From Cercospora beticola (Eukaryota; Ascomycota; Dothideomycetes; Mycosphaerellales; Mycosphaerellaceae): DNA of 64,000 bases. The stretch lies in the NCBI RefSeq assembly GCF_033473495.1, contig NC_088937.1, positions 3,286,001 to 3,350,000 on the forward strand, read 5' to 3'. Made by a program: the position numbers and the translations under genes. Positions within the stretch are counted from its first letter, which is position 1. Each line of letters opens with the position of its first letter. Shown piece after piece: positions 12,166-22,993 of this stretch. Below the pieces are notes generated by a model that worked only from the letters and a program-made list of their open reading frames with translations, was not told the origin of the DNA and searched no databases.

Positions 12166-13112
12166 CTTGTCGGTGTTGTTCTGTGACTTGCGGCGGTCTT
12201 GTGCAGAAGATGATGTCTTCAAAGTGCGCCCGACCAGAATTGACCGAATTGGTCTTGGCACCCGAGACGTGACTGCCTGAGGCAGTAACGACGGCCTTAG
12301 CCACTTCCACTTCCACTTCCACTTTCAACGCGTCCACAAGCGCGACCAAGTCTCGTCACGCGCCACTCAACGTGATCAAGTCACCACTCAGCTACTCTGC
12401 ACAAATGATCGATGCACCTGATCCACCAACACACTTTAGTCGGCACACGAGACTTCGACAAATTGACTTCAACGAGGATCTGTAAAGGTCACGCGCAGCG
12501 TGCACAGCATCGAGCAAGGCGCAAACGCAGATATATTCATCTATTTGTAGTCGTCATCCGGACGACATCAGACCTCCTTCGCAGTCGCTCGTCGCACTGT
12601 TCGATTAAGCGAGAGCGCAAAGCCATGTGAGAATTAATGCGATGGGAAAATGCTGTCGCTAACCTCTTCCTCCTCTTCCAATTGTGTTGCCTTCTCTCCT
12701 CTCATCTTCTCTCGAATGCTCCTCCGAGGATGCAAATGCGATAATCCGAAATTCCAAAAAACAACTTGGCGCCGTGTAGTGGGTATCTTTCCCGTGAAGG
12801 TAGAGTCTATGCTAAATATGCTGATCGTGATGAAAACGCCTGTCGCAATGCTGGCGTTTTTCAAATGAGAGAGAAAACTGTCAAGTATGAAAAAATTTGT
12901 GGGCTTTGCTCCTTGGTGTGATCCTCTCGGTGGCTGAGTTGGATCATCTGCCTTGGAACAAAGACAGTGGTGGGTCAGATGAAACTGGGTTTGCGGTGAA
13001 AGTGGTGTGTGAAGAGTGTCGAAAGCTTCCGATGCGGCTAGCGCGTGAGAGCTGGTTGATCAGCTGTCGCTCCCAGTGATGCGACTCAAACGCAACCACA
13101 CACCCATACGCC
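12166..13112. other. UBI-L40 promoter and medA 3' flank
   Basis: The 12166-12600 part lies upstream of the minus-strand ubiquitin-eL40 gene and holds its leader and promoter, including a hexamer repeat at 12301-12324. The rest is the 3' flank of medA, which is also on the minus strand. No coding gene seen. Confidence 0.5.
12301..12324. repeat. hexamer repeat (CCACTT)x4
   Basis: Four perfect copies of CCACTT lie about 135 bp upstream of the split start codon of the ubiquitin-eL40 gene. The position allows a promoter pyrimidine-tract role, but this is inference. Confidence 0.8.
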
Positions 13113-15250
13113 TCAAGCCGTCGAGGTCTGGTGGCCCTCGTAATCTTGCAAGGGCACGAACCTGGCTTCGGCTGGAATGGTCGTGGGTCCTGTCAGTGAC
13201 GGGATGCGCTGCTGATAAGCGTACGACTGTTGCGCAGTGCCTGGCAGTCCAGTCGCTGGGGACGCCAGGTAGCTGAAGTTGGAATATCCAAGCTCCGAAC
13301 TGTAGTGCATCGGCTGTGCGCCAGCGGATGTAGGAACAGAGAGGCGTGGATCTGGATGTCCTGACGGCCCGATGCCGAGTCCTGCTGGCATCCCGTGATA
13401 GACATTATGCGACATCTGTGGCGGGGCATATGCGTGATGCGAAGCGGCAGAACTTGAGGCGGAACGTGGTGAAGCCGCGGTTCGCTGATCGATGCCAACA
13501 TCAGACGGGCGACTCACCGCGTAGGCTGATGAGCCCGGTGCGTGCAACACACCGGCCGTTGACGAGTAGCTTGCGGACTGTGAAGCGGTTAGCTTGGATT
13601 CAAACATCAAGTGCATTGCATATGCACGCGGGGATGACTTGCATATTTGCCAATGATCTTCTTCAAAGCCGTCGCCAGGATGCGCCATGGGAACACCTTG
13701 ACATCTTTCTCGATATTCCGTGGTTTGGGGTTCGGGAATGCCATGATCGCCTTGAAAAAAGCCTCAGAGTCTGCCTTGGTCTTCGAGACCGTTGCCGGAC
13801 GGAACCCCTCAAGGTTTCGGCGGATTCGGTTCTTCTCCTCGACCGTGAAGCGCACTGCGACCAGAGACTCCAGTAGTGAGATCGTATCGACCGATGTCAC
13901 GTAGCATTCCTGCTTTTCCTCCCACCAGATGCAGCTGACACAAATGCTGTTGGGCAGGCGGTCCTCCAACGTGACGGGTTCGAATGTGGCTGAGATCACG
14001 CTGCCAGATTGGCTGCGTCTGAATTGCACTAGGCGACGCCCTGCTTCCCACTCTGCAGCAGTCCACCCGTCTGCCATCTTATTGAGGTCGCCTTCGATCT
14101 TGAGCATAGCCTTCGTGTTCGACGGGTAAACGGTGTAGGGATTAAACACTGGTGTGCTCGTCATCGACGCGCCTGGTGTTGTTGGCGATCCGTGTAGTGT
14201 GGAGGTGCGTATCAAAGGCGGCGCAACTCCTCCGGCTGGTGAAGGCAGGAGATGCGAACTCTTGCTGTGAGCTGACAGAGAGTTCATGGAAGGACTGCGA
14301 GTCGTCTGCACGCCTGGCGCATACGAGGACCATGAAGGGCTTTGTGATGTTGTGAGCGAAGGCGTGGCACTCGCGGACTGGCCGTAATACTGATGCGACG
14401 GCATGCGCGACATCGACGGATTGTATGCATTCTGGTATTCCGATGTTCCACTGCTGTATCTTCTCCCGTGCTGATACACGTCCTGAGCGCTTGGGCGCTT
14501 GTACTGAGCACTGGGCGATTGCGCGTACGATTGTGGAAACTGCTGCATCGATGGTTTCTTGGCTGGCGAGCGTCGCGGAGACGCGTCCGACGACAACTTG
14601 CGTTTGCGAGGAGCCTGAAGCGGCGCGGCAGTCATTTGAGGCGAATCGAGGGCGTAGTAAGTCGGTGGATCGAGGTATGTGAAATTTCCAATGTCGATGT
14701 TCGGCGGCGAATCCCAGCTAACGGCGCTGTCGTCCATGATGAGGCGAATTGGCACTTCGGGCGTTGGGGAATGAGTATCAGTCAAGGAAGGCGTTGTCGA
14801 TTGGAGCGAATATTGGAAGCCTTGCTCGTGCGGTGTTTTCGTCAAGACGCTTTCGCATCGCTTGGTGCCGAACATGATGATTGGTGTGACTCGCGGTGCA
14901 TCAAAGTCGTACGGGCTGTAGAAGTAGATCGTCACTTGCGTTCCTGGCGGACCTGAGTTCGGAGTGTAGCTCTGTATCGTGGGAACTTGACGGGCGGGCT
15001 GTTCGAGATATGCAGGGTACTGAGCCACCTGCTGACCATAATAGGCTGGATCATGCGTCGCGTACTGTTGAGCAGGAGGCACCAGACCGATAGTGGTGGA
15101 TGATTGGGGAAGACCAGATGGTACCTGCGCCTGAGCAGCTACATAATCGGCGGCGTAGGAAGGGTGTGCAGCGAAAGCGCCGTAGGCATGTTGCCCCTGC
15201 TCGGGTCGTGTGGCTGTTTGGTAGTCTGTGATGCGCGTCACGTCAGTCAT
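13113..15250 (-). CDS. medA: MedA-type developmental regulator
   Basis: Two exons on the minus strand, 15250-13628 and 13577-13113, with a 50-nt intron (GTGCAT..TTCACAG, branch GCTAAC); 695 residues. The N-terminal half is Gln/Tyr/Pro-rich and carries the conserved block IQSYTPNSGPPGTQVTIYFY (about residue 90 on). Then come a basic nuclear-signal-like stretch (APRKRKLSSDASPRRSPAKK) and the strongly conserved C-terminal domain of the Medusa family, around NKMADGWTAAEWEAGRRLV, ICVSCIWWEEKQECYVTSVD and KDVKVFPWRILATALKKIIGKY. MedA (Aspergillus), Acr1 (Magnaporthe) and Ren1 (Fusarium) control conidiophore and conidium formation and, in some species, adhesion and virulence. The start at 15250 is preceded by an acceptor-like CAGGGCAG, so a spliced leader is possible; an in-frame ATG at 15313 would add 21 residues. 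The donor of the intron is non-consensus, so the junction may be off by a few bases. Confidence 0.9.
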
Positions 15251-18200
15251 CTGCCCTGCTGCCTTTCCACATGCCCATGCTCCCACGCTTGCGGGACAAG
15301 GCGGTAGGAACACATCTTGCCGCCCTTTTGCCGTAGCTACTCGTAAGCTAAGTTACGAGCTAATGTATTGCGAGGCACACCACTCCAACCTCAGGCATCG
15401 TCGAGCATAATCGCGCAAAGTGATTCGGAACGACATACCGTACACATCGTAACTCTGCGTTTTGTCGTAATCCGACATCGACAGCAGATAGCTCCTGGGA
15501 TCTTGTTGGGCCCGCGGCCCAGTTTCGGTTCGTGATCGATAGCTTTCGACGAGTGAAGATGGGATGCCGCAGTCTTCATCAACGACCAGACACTGCTTGC
15601 TGTCTCGTCGTTCGACCTGCAGAATGACCAATCAGCACTTTCATCAATGACATTGTCGACCGATGCTCATCGATCGAAAGGGTGGTCGCGAGCAATGCGC
15701 GCATTCGAATGCATGTTCCAAAATGCGAATGAGACGTACCTGGTGACGCATACGTCTACGCAGTTCCAACTTCGGCGAATGACCTGGATGTCGAACAGAA
15801 GACAGAATGCACAGAGGGGGCAGTCTGCTGCAACTTGTACGACGCAGGGCTTGTGCGCGCGGGCACTCTTTACGATCCCAATGCGCGCTCGGTAGGCTGA
15901 ATGAACTGGTGGGGCGAGTTTGCAGCAGCTATCCGCAGCAGAGACATGCAGGAAATAGACCGCTTCGCTCTTTGACGTGAGTGTCAGAATGCGACTCCCG
16001 TCCTGTCGGCAGCGTCAATCGGTTCAAAGGATGACGCTCCGCTCGTGCAAAGGCAATCTAGATGTTCGTGCAGTCGTTCGCAGGAGATTGCAGGGTAGTT
16101 CCCGAAGCTGGTACCAAGGACCTGGCGTTCCGCTACTGTGCGTACCCGACGCGGATTGCCAGCGCGGTATCAAAGCGACAGCGCTGTAGCGACTGTGTTT
16201 TGGCTGACACAATCACGATACCTGCTCTGGAATTAGCCTCCGATGCGGTTCGCCAAGATCGATGCAGGTCGTGGTAATTTGCAATTTTCGCTCATACCAG
16301 GTTGAAAAAAGGGAAAGCTGACGACGGGACGCCTCTCGCGACGCACGTTGTGGGGTCCGTGGCTGTGGTCGCAGTCAGATAGAACGATCGAATGAGTTCT
16401 CGCTCGTCCTCTGCGTGCATCGACCAGCGACTAGTTCCGGCGCATCAAGCGAACAACGATGATGGCAGATCACCCACGTCGGCTTTTTGGGGGGTTGGAG
16501 GGTGAACAGGTGTTCGCGCCGTGACGTGTGGAATGTTCTCTTGTTTAGAGCTGGCACCAGGAACCGCGGCGGCAAAGGAGCAAGTAGTTCATGCAAGGAA
16601 GTTGGGGAAAGAACGAACCTCTCTTTGCAAGCTGAAGATGTATGGCGTGGAGCGCTTCGGCTTTTGCGTTAGCGATGCTGGAACCAAACAATTGACGGAT
16701 GGCTGGTTGCCAACACAGCGGTATCGCGGCAAGCGACGATTGATTGAGGATCGATCAATGGTGCTTTCAGGAATGCCTGGCGATTACGGCAGGTGGTTGT
16801 CAAGTCACCTGACGTTGTTGGGGCGTGTCGCGTCAGTCGGGCCTGGGAGCTACGGCGCGAGCTACCAGAGTCTGCAGAGGGTCGAACGGTTGATCTGCTT
16901 GCAGCGTACCACAGATTGTTACCAGAGTTCTGTAACGCGGGTCTGTGGCCACAAGATGCGGCTGGTGTCAAGGACGGGTCACCGTCCTCTGCTGATCGGA
17001 GGGCTTGGCGCTGCGGTCGGTGTGGATGCAAGCCAGGTCGGTGGAGCAGTTCTTGGAATGCCACCGCTGCGCCGGTGCAGGTGAATCACCAGCGTGGAGG
17101 GCCCGAATAGTGTTTCAGAATGTCTTGAGCGGATCCCGACGGCCGAGCGTGCGTATGCGTTGATCGGGAGGAGCAGCAAGGCGGCAGGTCAGACGTGGAT
17201 CTGCTGAGGGACAGTAGGTGAGGTGCAGAGCAGTGACGAGCGGAGAGTGCTGTGTATGGCAAGTAGCGCAGCCCACGAGAAAACAATAGTGCACAGTCGG
17301 AGCAGCTGGCCGGCGATCAGTATCTGCACAGACGGTAAGCAGTCAACGTTTTGAGCGGCGACGTCGAGGCGTGCCTGGAGGGGTGGCTCGTCTGGCAGAG
17401 CGTGGCATGTCAGGCATCTTACTGGCCTAATGACGCCAGCGCGACCTCCCATGGCAGCGCCAGATTGCGTCGGTGTAGAGGCTTGGGAGGCGATGCCATA
17501 TCGTCGCCTGGCAGATCACGGGCAGACACTGGCCCTACCCGGGGAAAAGGGCAGTGCGGTGCAGTACAGTAGCAGTCGGCCTATCTTTAGGACAATCACC
17601 GAGCTGGTAGGTCCTGGTGGTGATGCTGGAGGAGTAGTGTTGCTGCTGCCGTCGTGCAGACCAGAGCACTGCCAGATCGCACCGACCCGATCGCCGTCGT
17701 GCGCGCTGCTCAACGGTCGCGCCTCCGGTCTCTCGTGTGGAATGGCTCGCCATCGGCCTTCTTCGGGTGGCTTCCTGTCAGCTGCACAAAGGGGCCATGC
17801 GGGCGCGATGGGCCATAATGGGAGCGCAGAGAGGCTACACAAGGAGCAGTCAATGCATCCCTTGCGCGCAGCGCCAGCGCCCGATATTCCAGCGGGGTCC
17901 GCGTCAGAAGTCGCATCGACTAGCAGCAGCACCGAAGGGCGCGTGCCGGCCTCCGCCAGCGCGCTGTCGTCCATACCGCAGGCGACTAGTGGGCAGACTG
18001 CACCTACAGATGCTGCCCGTTCGTGCGGCAAAGCCAAGGCTGAAGTGCGAAAAGATTGGGCGTGGGAAAACCTAAAATAACCAACCCAACGGGCGCGTGC
18101 ACGTCAAGATGCAGCCCGCGCGCAGGCACTCCCGCCGCCTCGCTCCTCCGTTTGGGGAAATATTGGACCCCAAAAGGCGATCGCGCTGTGCCGTGTCGTT

Positions 18201-19361
18201 TGCGCTCGTCCAACGACCTGCCAACGGCGGCGTGGAGAGGGAAAATGAAGCCTCGCTGAGCTAGCGACGATCGTCCGCCGACCCCATCACCGCTCGCACC
18301 CGCTCTCCTCCGTCACTGGTCGGCTAGCTTGCTACTCTATATGCACTGCGTCCTGCCACCGTCTCGAATGGGTGCAGTAAAGTGACGATTTCAACCGCCT
18401 GATGACAGAACCGGACGAGCTCTGCTATAGACAATAATCTCTATTCATCCTCTCCCGGCCGAGCGAGCCGAGCTCGAATCTCGAAGCACTCCTGGTCCTG
18501 GTGCTTCGCGTGCTGTCCGCCTCGCCGGCGGCCGCCCAGTGGTTGTTTGCACCTAGGGTCTGGCCAGGACCTACCTGGCAGGCCATGCGCTGTCACTCGA
18601 AGCGCGCGGTGACATGGGATCGCGGCGACTTCGGCCTGCGATGCGCGATCCACGACTAGCATGGTTTGCAGATTAATAGACGAGCGCGGGAGAAGTGGCC
18701 GCCAGCGCGACCACCCAGTCCGCCGTTTTGCGCGAAATCGAATTTGTCGGGACGACTTTGGACTGCTGCCCTATGCCCTGGATTGGTGAGAAAGAGAGCC
18801 GCAAGCCGTTTCCTTCCGTTCGCGGCAAGCAAGGACGTTGCGCGCTTGCCATGGATGTGAACTCAATGGCGAGATTGAACAAGGCTGTATGCGACGCCCG
18901 GCTCTCATCATCACGAGAGCATGGAAACCTCTTCCACAGCGCTAGCACAGCCTGCCTCTCGAATTTTCCGATTTTGGCATTGCGCTGCACGCTTTACACG
19001 ATTCCCGTTCGCCCAATTTCATGGCTCCATTCCAAATGTCGTTGATTGGCGAAAAAATCCTCGTTTGGTGAAGACGCGAGGAGCACTCTGTAACAGCATG
19101 GATCGCCCGTTGATGGCCCACTCTGAACCATGGCGACATAAGGCGGTGGCAGGAGGGTTCATTGAAAGATGGCCGCAGGAGCAGGATCGGCCACGCTGCT
19201 AAAGAAGCGGTGGAAGCTTTGCACACCAGTGCGCGTGGCATGCCCAAGCTGTGGAGATATCAGAGACATGGGGAAACACAAGGCCATACACACGGCGAGA
19301 AGTCGATGAGAGGTTTTGCTGCTACCACACATCTGAGGAAGCCTCGCCTTCAAGATGACAT
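15251..19361. other. 4.1 kb upstream region of medA
   Basis: The neighbour on the right (RRN7) ends at 19362 on the same strand, so this whole interval is upstream of medA. It is GC-rich in the middle. Reading frames exist in both directions (for example plus 17430-18080 and minus 17516-18037), but they overlap heavily and have no recognisable domain. I interpret it as a large promoter plus a long 5' leader that may carry upstream reading frames. An inverted repeat lies at 18151-18174. Undetected small genes are possible. Confidence 0.5.
18151..18174. promoter_or_regulatory. inverted repeat in medA upstream region
   Basis: Perfect 7-bp arms TTTGGGG and CCCCAAA are separated by 10 AT-rich bases. 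This is the shape of a binding site for a dimeric regulator or of a small hairpin. It lies about 2.9 kb upstream of the medA start. The regulatory role is inference. Confidence 0.4.
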
Positions 19362-21282
19362 TCATGATTCTTCCTGGTCTTGTTGCTTCTTCAGGTCCTT
19401 CTCGAGTAGGAGCAGTCTGCGCTCGATCGCAAACACTGCCCTCAGCAGGCCGTGCAGTGGGTACCCGGCCAATTGGGCGGCCTTTTCATGGAAGGTCTTG
19501 GTGGCACCATCCAGTTCTTCCACTGCTCTGTACTGAATATACGAGCTGCCTGTGCGTGGCACATCATCGGCTTGCTGTTCCGCGACTATGCGCTGTGGAC
19601 GGAGTGCTGCTTGGACCTGGATCACTTTCTCCGCCGAAGTGGTGCCAGCATCGGTAATCTCGGCCCACGCACGTGGTTCTTTGGACTCTCCTTCGCGCTC
19701 GTTGTGCGCTGGAAACATTCTGAACAACGTCCTCCGGAACTCTGCGTCGCGACCAGCTCGTCCTCGCTCACGGATTTCCTCCGAAGCGATATTGCCCTCG
19801 TACCAGTCGAGATATTCGTCCAAACGGTCATCTGCCAGATCCAGACTTTGTGACTCCGTCATGGTAAAGGCGTCCTGATAGGTGAGGTGGCTGGACTCAT
19901 CTCGCAACACGATGGAACTCCCGTGGCCGTTGTCATCGTTCGCATCGCTTCCAAACTGTTGAACCTGCTGCCATGCATCCCAATCCATCCTAAGCGCGCT
20001 CGCGTCGCTTGCGGACGTAGGATACCGGTTCGCATCATCGAAAGGGAACAATAACTTGGTCGCGATGACGACCAACGCCATCAATCGCACCTCTGGATAT
20101 CGAAGGCTGACACTCGACCACGCCTTCGCATCAACACTATACCGAAAGTCGAGCTGGAGGAGCCGAGCCAGTCGCTGCACAATGACATAGACCTCGAGCG
20201 GCAATTGCAGAGCCTTTACCCAACGATACAGCACCAATGGGTGGTTCAGTGGCGGCGCTTGCATGCCAAAGTCCGCATCGAGACTTGTCAATAAATCAAG
20301 AACCCTACGATGAACACTCTCTGAGCGTAGTAGGTCCTGCGGCTCCAGTGGTTCCTGCAGATGCCCTGGTAGACGATCCCGCATTGAGAGCGGAACTTCT
20401 CGTGCAGCTCGATAGTAGAGCAGATCGCCATCATTGACCCACTTATGCATATCTGCAGCGGTCATGGGTATTCTCAACAGCAGTATACCGACATAGATCA
20501 GAGACAAAAGCTCGGTGAGTTTTGGGTTTTGTGGTTGCTTGCGCAAGACTGCGCTTCGGCGTGATGTTACGGTATCAGCGTCGGTCCCGGACTCACCTTC
20601 TGACTGTGAGCTGAACATGCGTGAGGACTGTGCGTCTGTGTCGATGTCGTGATCGTTCGAGACCTGCAGCATGTCAGGCACTGAGCCAAATTCTTCCATG
20701 TATGCTTCCACTTTGAAGCTGCAGCTTCCCGTTCACAGAGCCCTTGCACAGCGTACAACGAGCGGTGTGACTTGTCTTACCTTGTGCTCTAACTTTTGTA
20801 GTCGCAGAGCGAAGAGGTCTCTTACCACCGTCTCCAGCTCTGCGGGCAGTTTTCTGACGTCGATCAGCCATCGAAGTTGTTTTCGTAGAATCAGCTGTAT
20901 GCAAAGCAGGTAGTGCTCGAATGCTTTGGTGCCAGTGAAACCGGAGACTAGAAAAGTGTCAGCTCGATCTGTACCTTGCAGCTAGGTTATCTTCATTTTG
21001 CCTAATGAGGGGAAAGTATCATTTCATGTGAAAAGGTGGCATTGGATGAATGCTACACTTACCCCTCGTGATACCGCTCTCGGCATCACTGTCGGCCTTC
21101 CTCCTCGTCCTTCTTCCCTCGATAATCAGCTCTCCTGTGTCCTGACTCACGACCAGTCCAGCATCTTGTTGATGCCCTTGATCGCAATATGTGAAGCCAT
21201 CGTCGCCGACGTGGAAGCGGCGGGATCCGCAGTTGTCTTGAGAGCAGGAGGGTCGGTTGTGGCGATGATGTCGTTGAGACAT
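19362..21282 (-). CDS. RRN7: RNA polymerase I core factor subunit Rrn7
   Basis: Three exons on the minus strand, 21282-21063, 20947-20781 and 20663-19362, give 562 residues. The N terminus carries the zinc ribbon of the Rrn7/TAF1B family: Cys13, Cys18, Cys33 and His37, in NCGSRRFH..GFTYCDQGHQQ. It is followed by the family's conserved KAFEHYLLCIQLILRKQ and LPAELETVVRDLFALRL segments, a MFSSQSEGE acidic linker, and a cyclin-like region (TELLSLIYVGILLLRIPMTA onward). With Rrn6 and Rrn11 in yeast it forms the core factor that, like TFIIB, recruits RNA polymerase I to ribosomal DNA promoters in the nucleolus. The first junction (GTAAGT..TTCTAG, 115 nt) is well supported by frame. The second (GTAAGA..CTGCAG, 117 nt) is the only phase-compatible choice I found, but a different acceptor could alter a few linker residues. 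Confidence 0.87.
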
Positions 21283-21970
21283 GTCGCAAGAACGAGTTGA
21301 TTGCAGCAATGCCTGGTTGAGGTGCCGCGCGTAATTTCTTGGTGTCGGAAGTGGTGCTTGCAGTTGCTTTGCTTGTCTCGGTTCGTGGGTCCCTTGAAGA
21401 AAGTACTGCTTTTGTTATGGCAGGCACGACCGACCAGAAGCTCCGTGCAGAAACTTAGCAGATCGTGTCTGCTGCAGCATTTTCATTTTGTGCGCCACCG
21501 GAATTTGGTCTCTGGACGAATTCGCCTTTCAAGTCGCTTTCTAATCACAGCTGTCGGGTCTGTCGCCCGTTGTCTGCATCGTTCACTTTGACGTTGGTGC
21601 GAAGCTGAAGTCGGCAAGTTTTCCTGGAATTTCCGTTCGGAAAAGTGGAGGACATGACAGCGCACGCATTCCAGGCACAGAACAACCACGTCGAGGTACA
21701 ATTTCACAACGTGCAGGAACTGGGATAAGAGCACTTGGTTCAGGCACAGCGACCTCGTCCATTGTCATGTCTACTCATAAATACGTTCGACCGAAGCGCC
21801 AAGGCGTTCAGCCAAAGCACGACTATCCCTAGCGAATCTTCTTCGCTTTTACAACACCGTTCATGCTACATCACATAACACGTGTGAGTAATGCTTGACT
21901 TTTTCAAATCCCAGCAGCGCGTGCATTTCAGACAGGTCGCTGCGCGTCTCCAACTCTGGTCTCTCAATCA
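21283..21970. other. RRN7 promoter and eIF5A 3' flank
   Basis: Both neighbours are on the minus strand; this 688-bp gap holds the RRN7 leader/promoter and the 3' untranslated region of the eIF5A gene. No coding gene seen. The frame at 21086-21427 (minus) overlaps the RRN7 first exon in another frame and is a shadow. Confidence 0.5.
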
Positions 21971-22728
21971 TTTAACCCTTTGGAGCCTGCGAGGGATGTC
22001 AGTTCTGTACTTTCACAAGCTATCTGCGCACGATTACTGACCTCCTTGGCATCGATGCAAGCCTCCTCACCCATGGCAGTGAGAATGATGACGTTGACAT
22101 CCTTGCCCTCCTCGTTGAAGAGCTTGTTAATCTTCTCGCCAGCCTCTCCGTCTGGGACCTTGACGTCGTCCTTGGTGCTACCATCATCAGACATGAGGGA
22201 GAGGAAGCCATCGTCAGTGACGTCGAGCTGCACATTCATGTCAGCCACATATCCCTGTCTCTGAATCATTTTTGCTACTCCTTACAAGCTGGAACTCGCG
22301 ACGGCTGACGTTTGGCACGTCCATGTTGTGGGTAGATGGAGACAGATCTTCCAACTTCTTGCCGGTGAAGATATCAATGGCGACCAAGTGGACCTTGGCG
22401 TGACCGTGCTTGCCGGTCTTGGAGGTGGACATGTCGACGATCTTGCATGGGCGGTTCTTGATGACAACGTGGCCGTTCTTCCTCAAAGCAGAGCACTGCA
22501 TTGGGAAGGTGGCCGAGGAGCCAGCATCGGCGCTCTCGAAGGTGTGCTCATGCTGTGTGGAGACGGTGGTCAGCTCGAAGTTGCGCATGTGCGTGCAGCG
22601 CTTCGTGGTCGCGAGCCGGCTATTTCGCGTTCGTGCGTGCCCCGCCGCGACTGCAGCGGTGAAGGTGCGGCGTAGGCGGCCGGTGCAATAGGGAGGTGCA
22701 GACGTACCTGGGCATCGTTGTCCGCCAT
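21971..22728 (-). CDS. TIF51: translation factor eIF5A
   Basis: Four exons on the minus strand: 22728-22708 (7 codons), 22552-22286, 22227-22042, and 21985-21971 (4 codons plus stop). Introns are 155, 58 and 56 nt. The product has 162 residues, as expected for fungal eIF5A. The hypusine loop [14 protein letters not shown] is intact, with the modified lysine at residue 55. The C-terminal OB-fold reads [12 protein letters not shown] and [13 protein letters not shown]. eIF5A helps the ribosome through difficult peptide bonds (such as proline runs) and in termination. It needs deoxyhypusine synthase and hydroxylase, which are not in this window. The very short first and last coding exons are easily missed; reading through the last intron would replace the normal APKG end with an unrelated tail. 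Divergent from COG3 with only 265 bp between the two starts. Confidence 0.95.
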
Positions 22729-22993
22729 TTTGGTCTAGAGATTGTCGGTGGTGTTGGATAAGTGTGTGGGAATCGAGGGAAAGTGGGTGACCAAAGGTTG
22801 AAAATCGTCGGGTCCTCTGTCAAGATTCGGCGCGGGGCTCGGAGTGGCGGCAGCGATTTCTGATAGGCTGTGTCAAGCGTGCAGATGAGCATGTGACTTC
22901 GCGAACTAGACGCGGTTAGGTTCCAGCTGCCAGCTTGCATGCACCTTACTTCCGTCCAACGCAGGACTGACCGATTGCACCTCTGCTGGCAGA
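22729..22993. promoter_or_regulatory. divergent promoter eIF5A / COG3
   Basis: Only 265 bp separate the start codons of two genes transcribed away from each other, so both promoters must lie here or within the leaders. No TATA box is obvious. Confidence 0.55.

Noticed and set aside
16521..17084. 187-codon plus frame upstream of medA
   Set aside because: No domain, overlapped by a minus frame of 131 codons, composition not protein-like.
17430..18080. 216-codon plus frame with a 173-codon minus frame opposite it
   Set aside because: GC-rich stretch where stops are rare; both frames have low-complexity composition without domain or start context, and they overlap each other almost fully.
18441..18560. 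Possible tRNA T-arm-like sequence (CGAGCTCGAATCTCG)
   Set aside because: No matching cloverleaf, no A box at the correct distance and wrong stem pairing.
22258..22288. 31-nt intron in eIF5A (GTAAGG..GACAG)
   Set aside because: Too short and leaves a non-family insertion; the later acceptor (GTGCAG) gives a 58-nt intron and the expected QLLDVTDDG junction.
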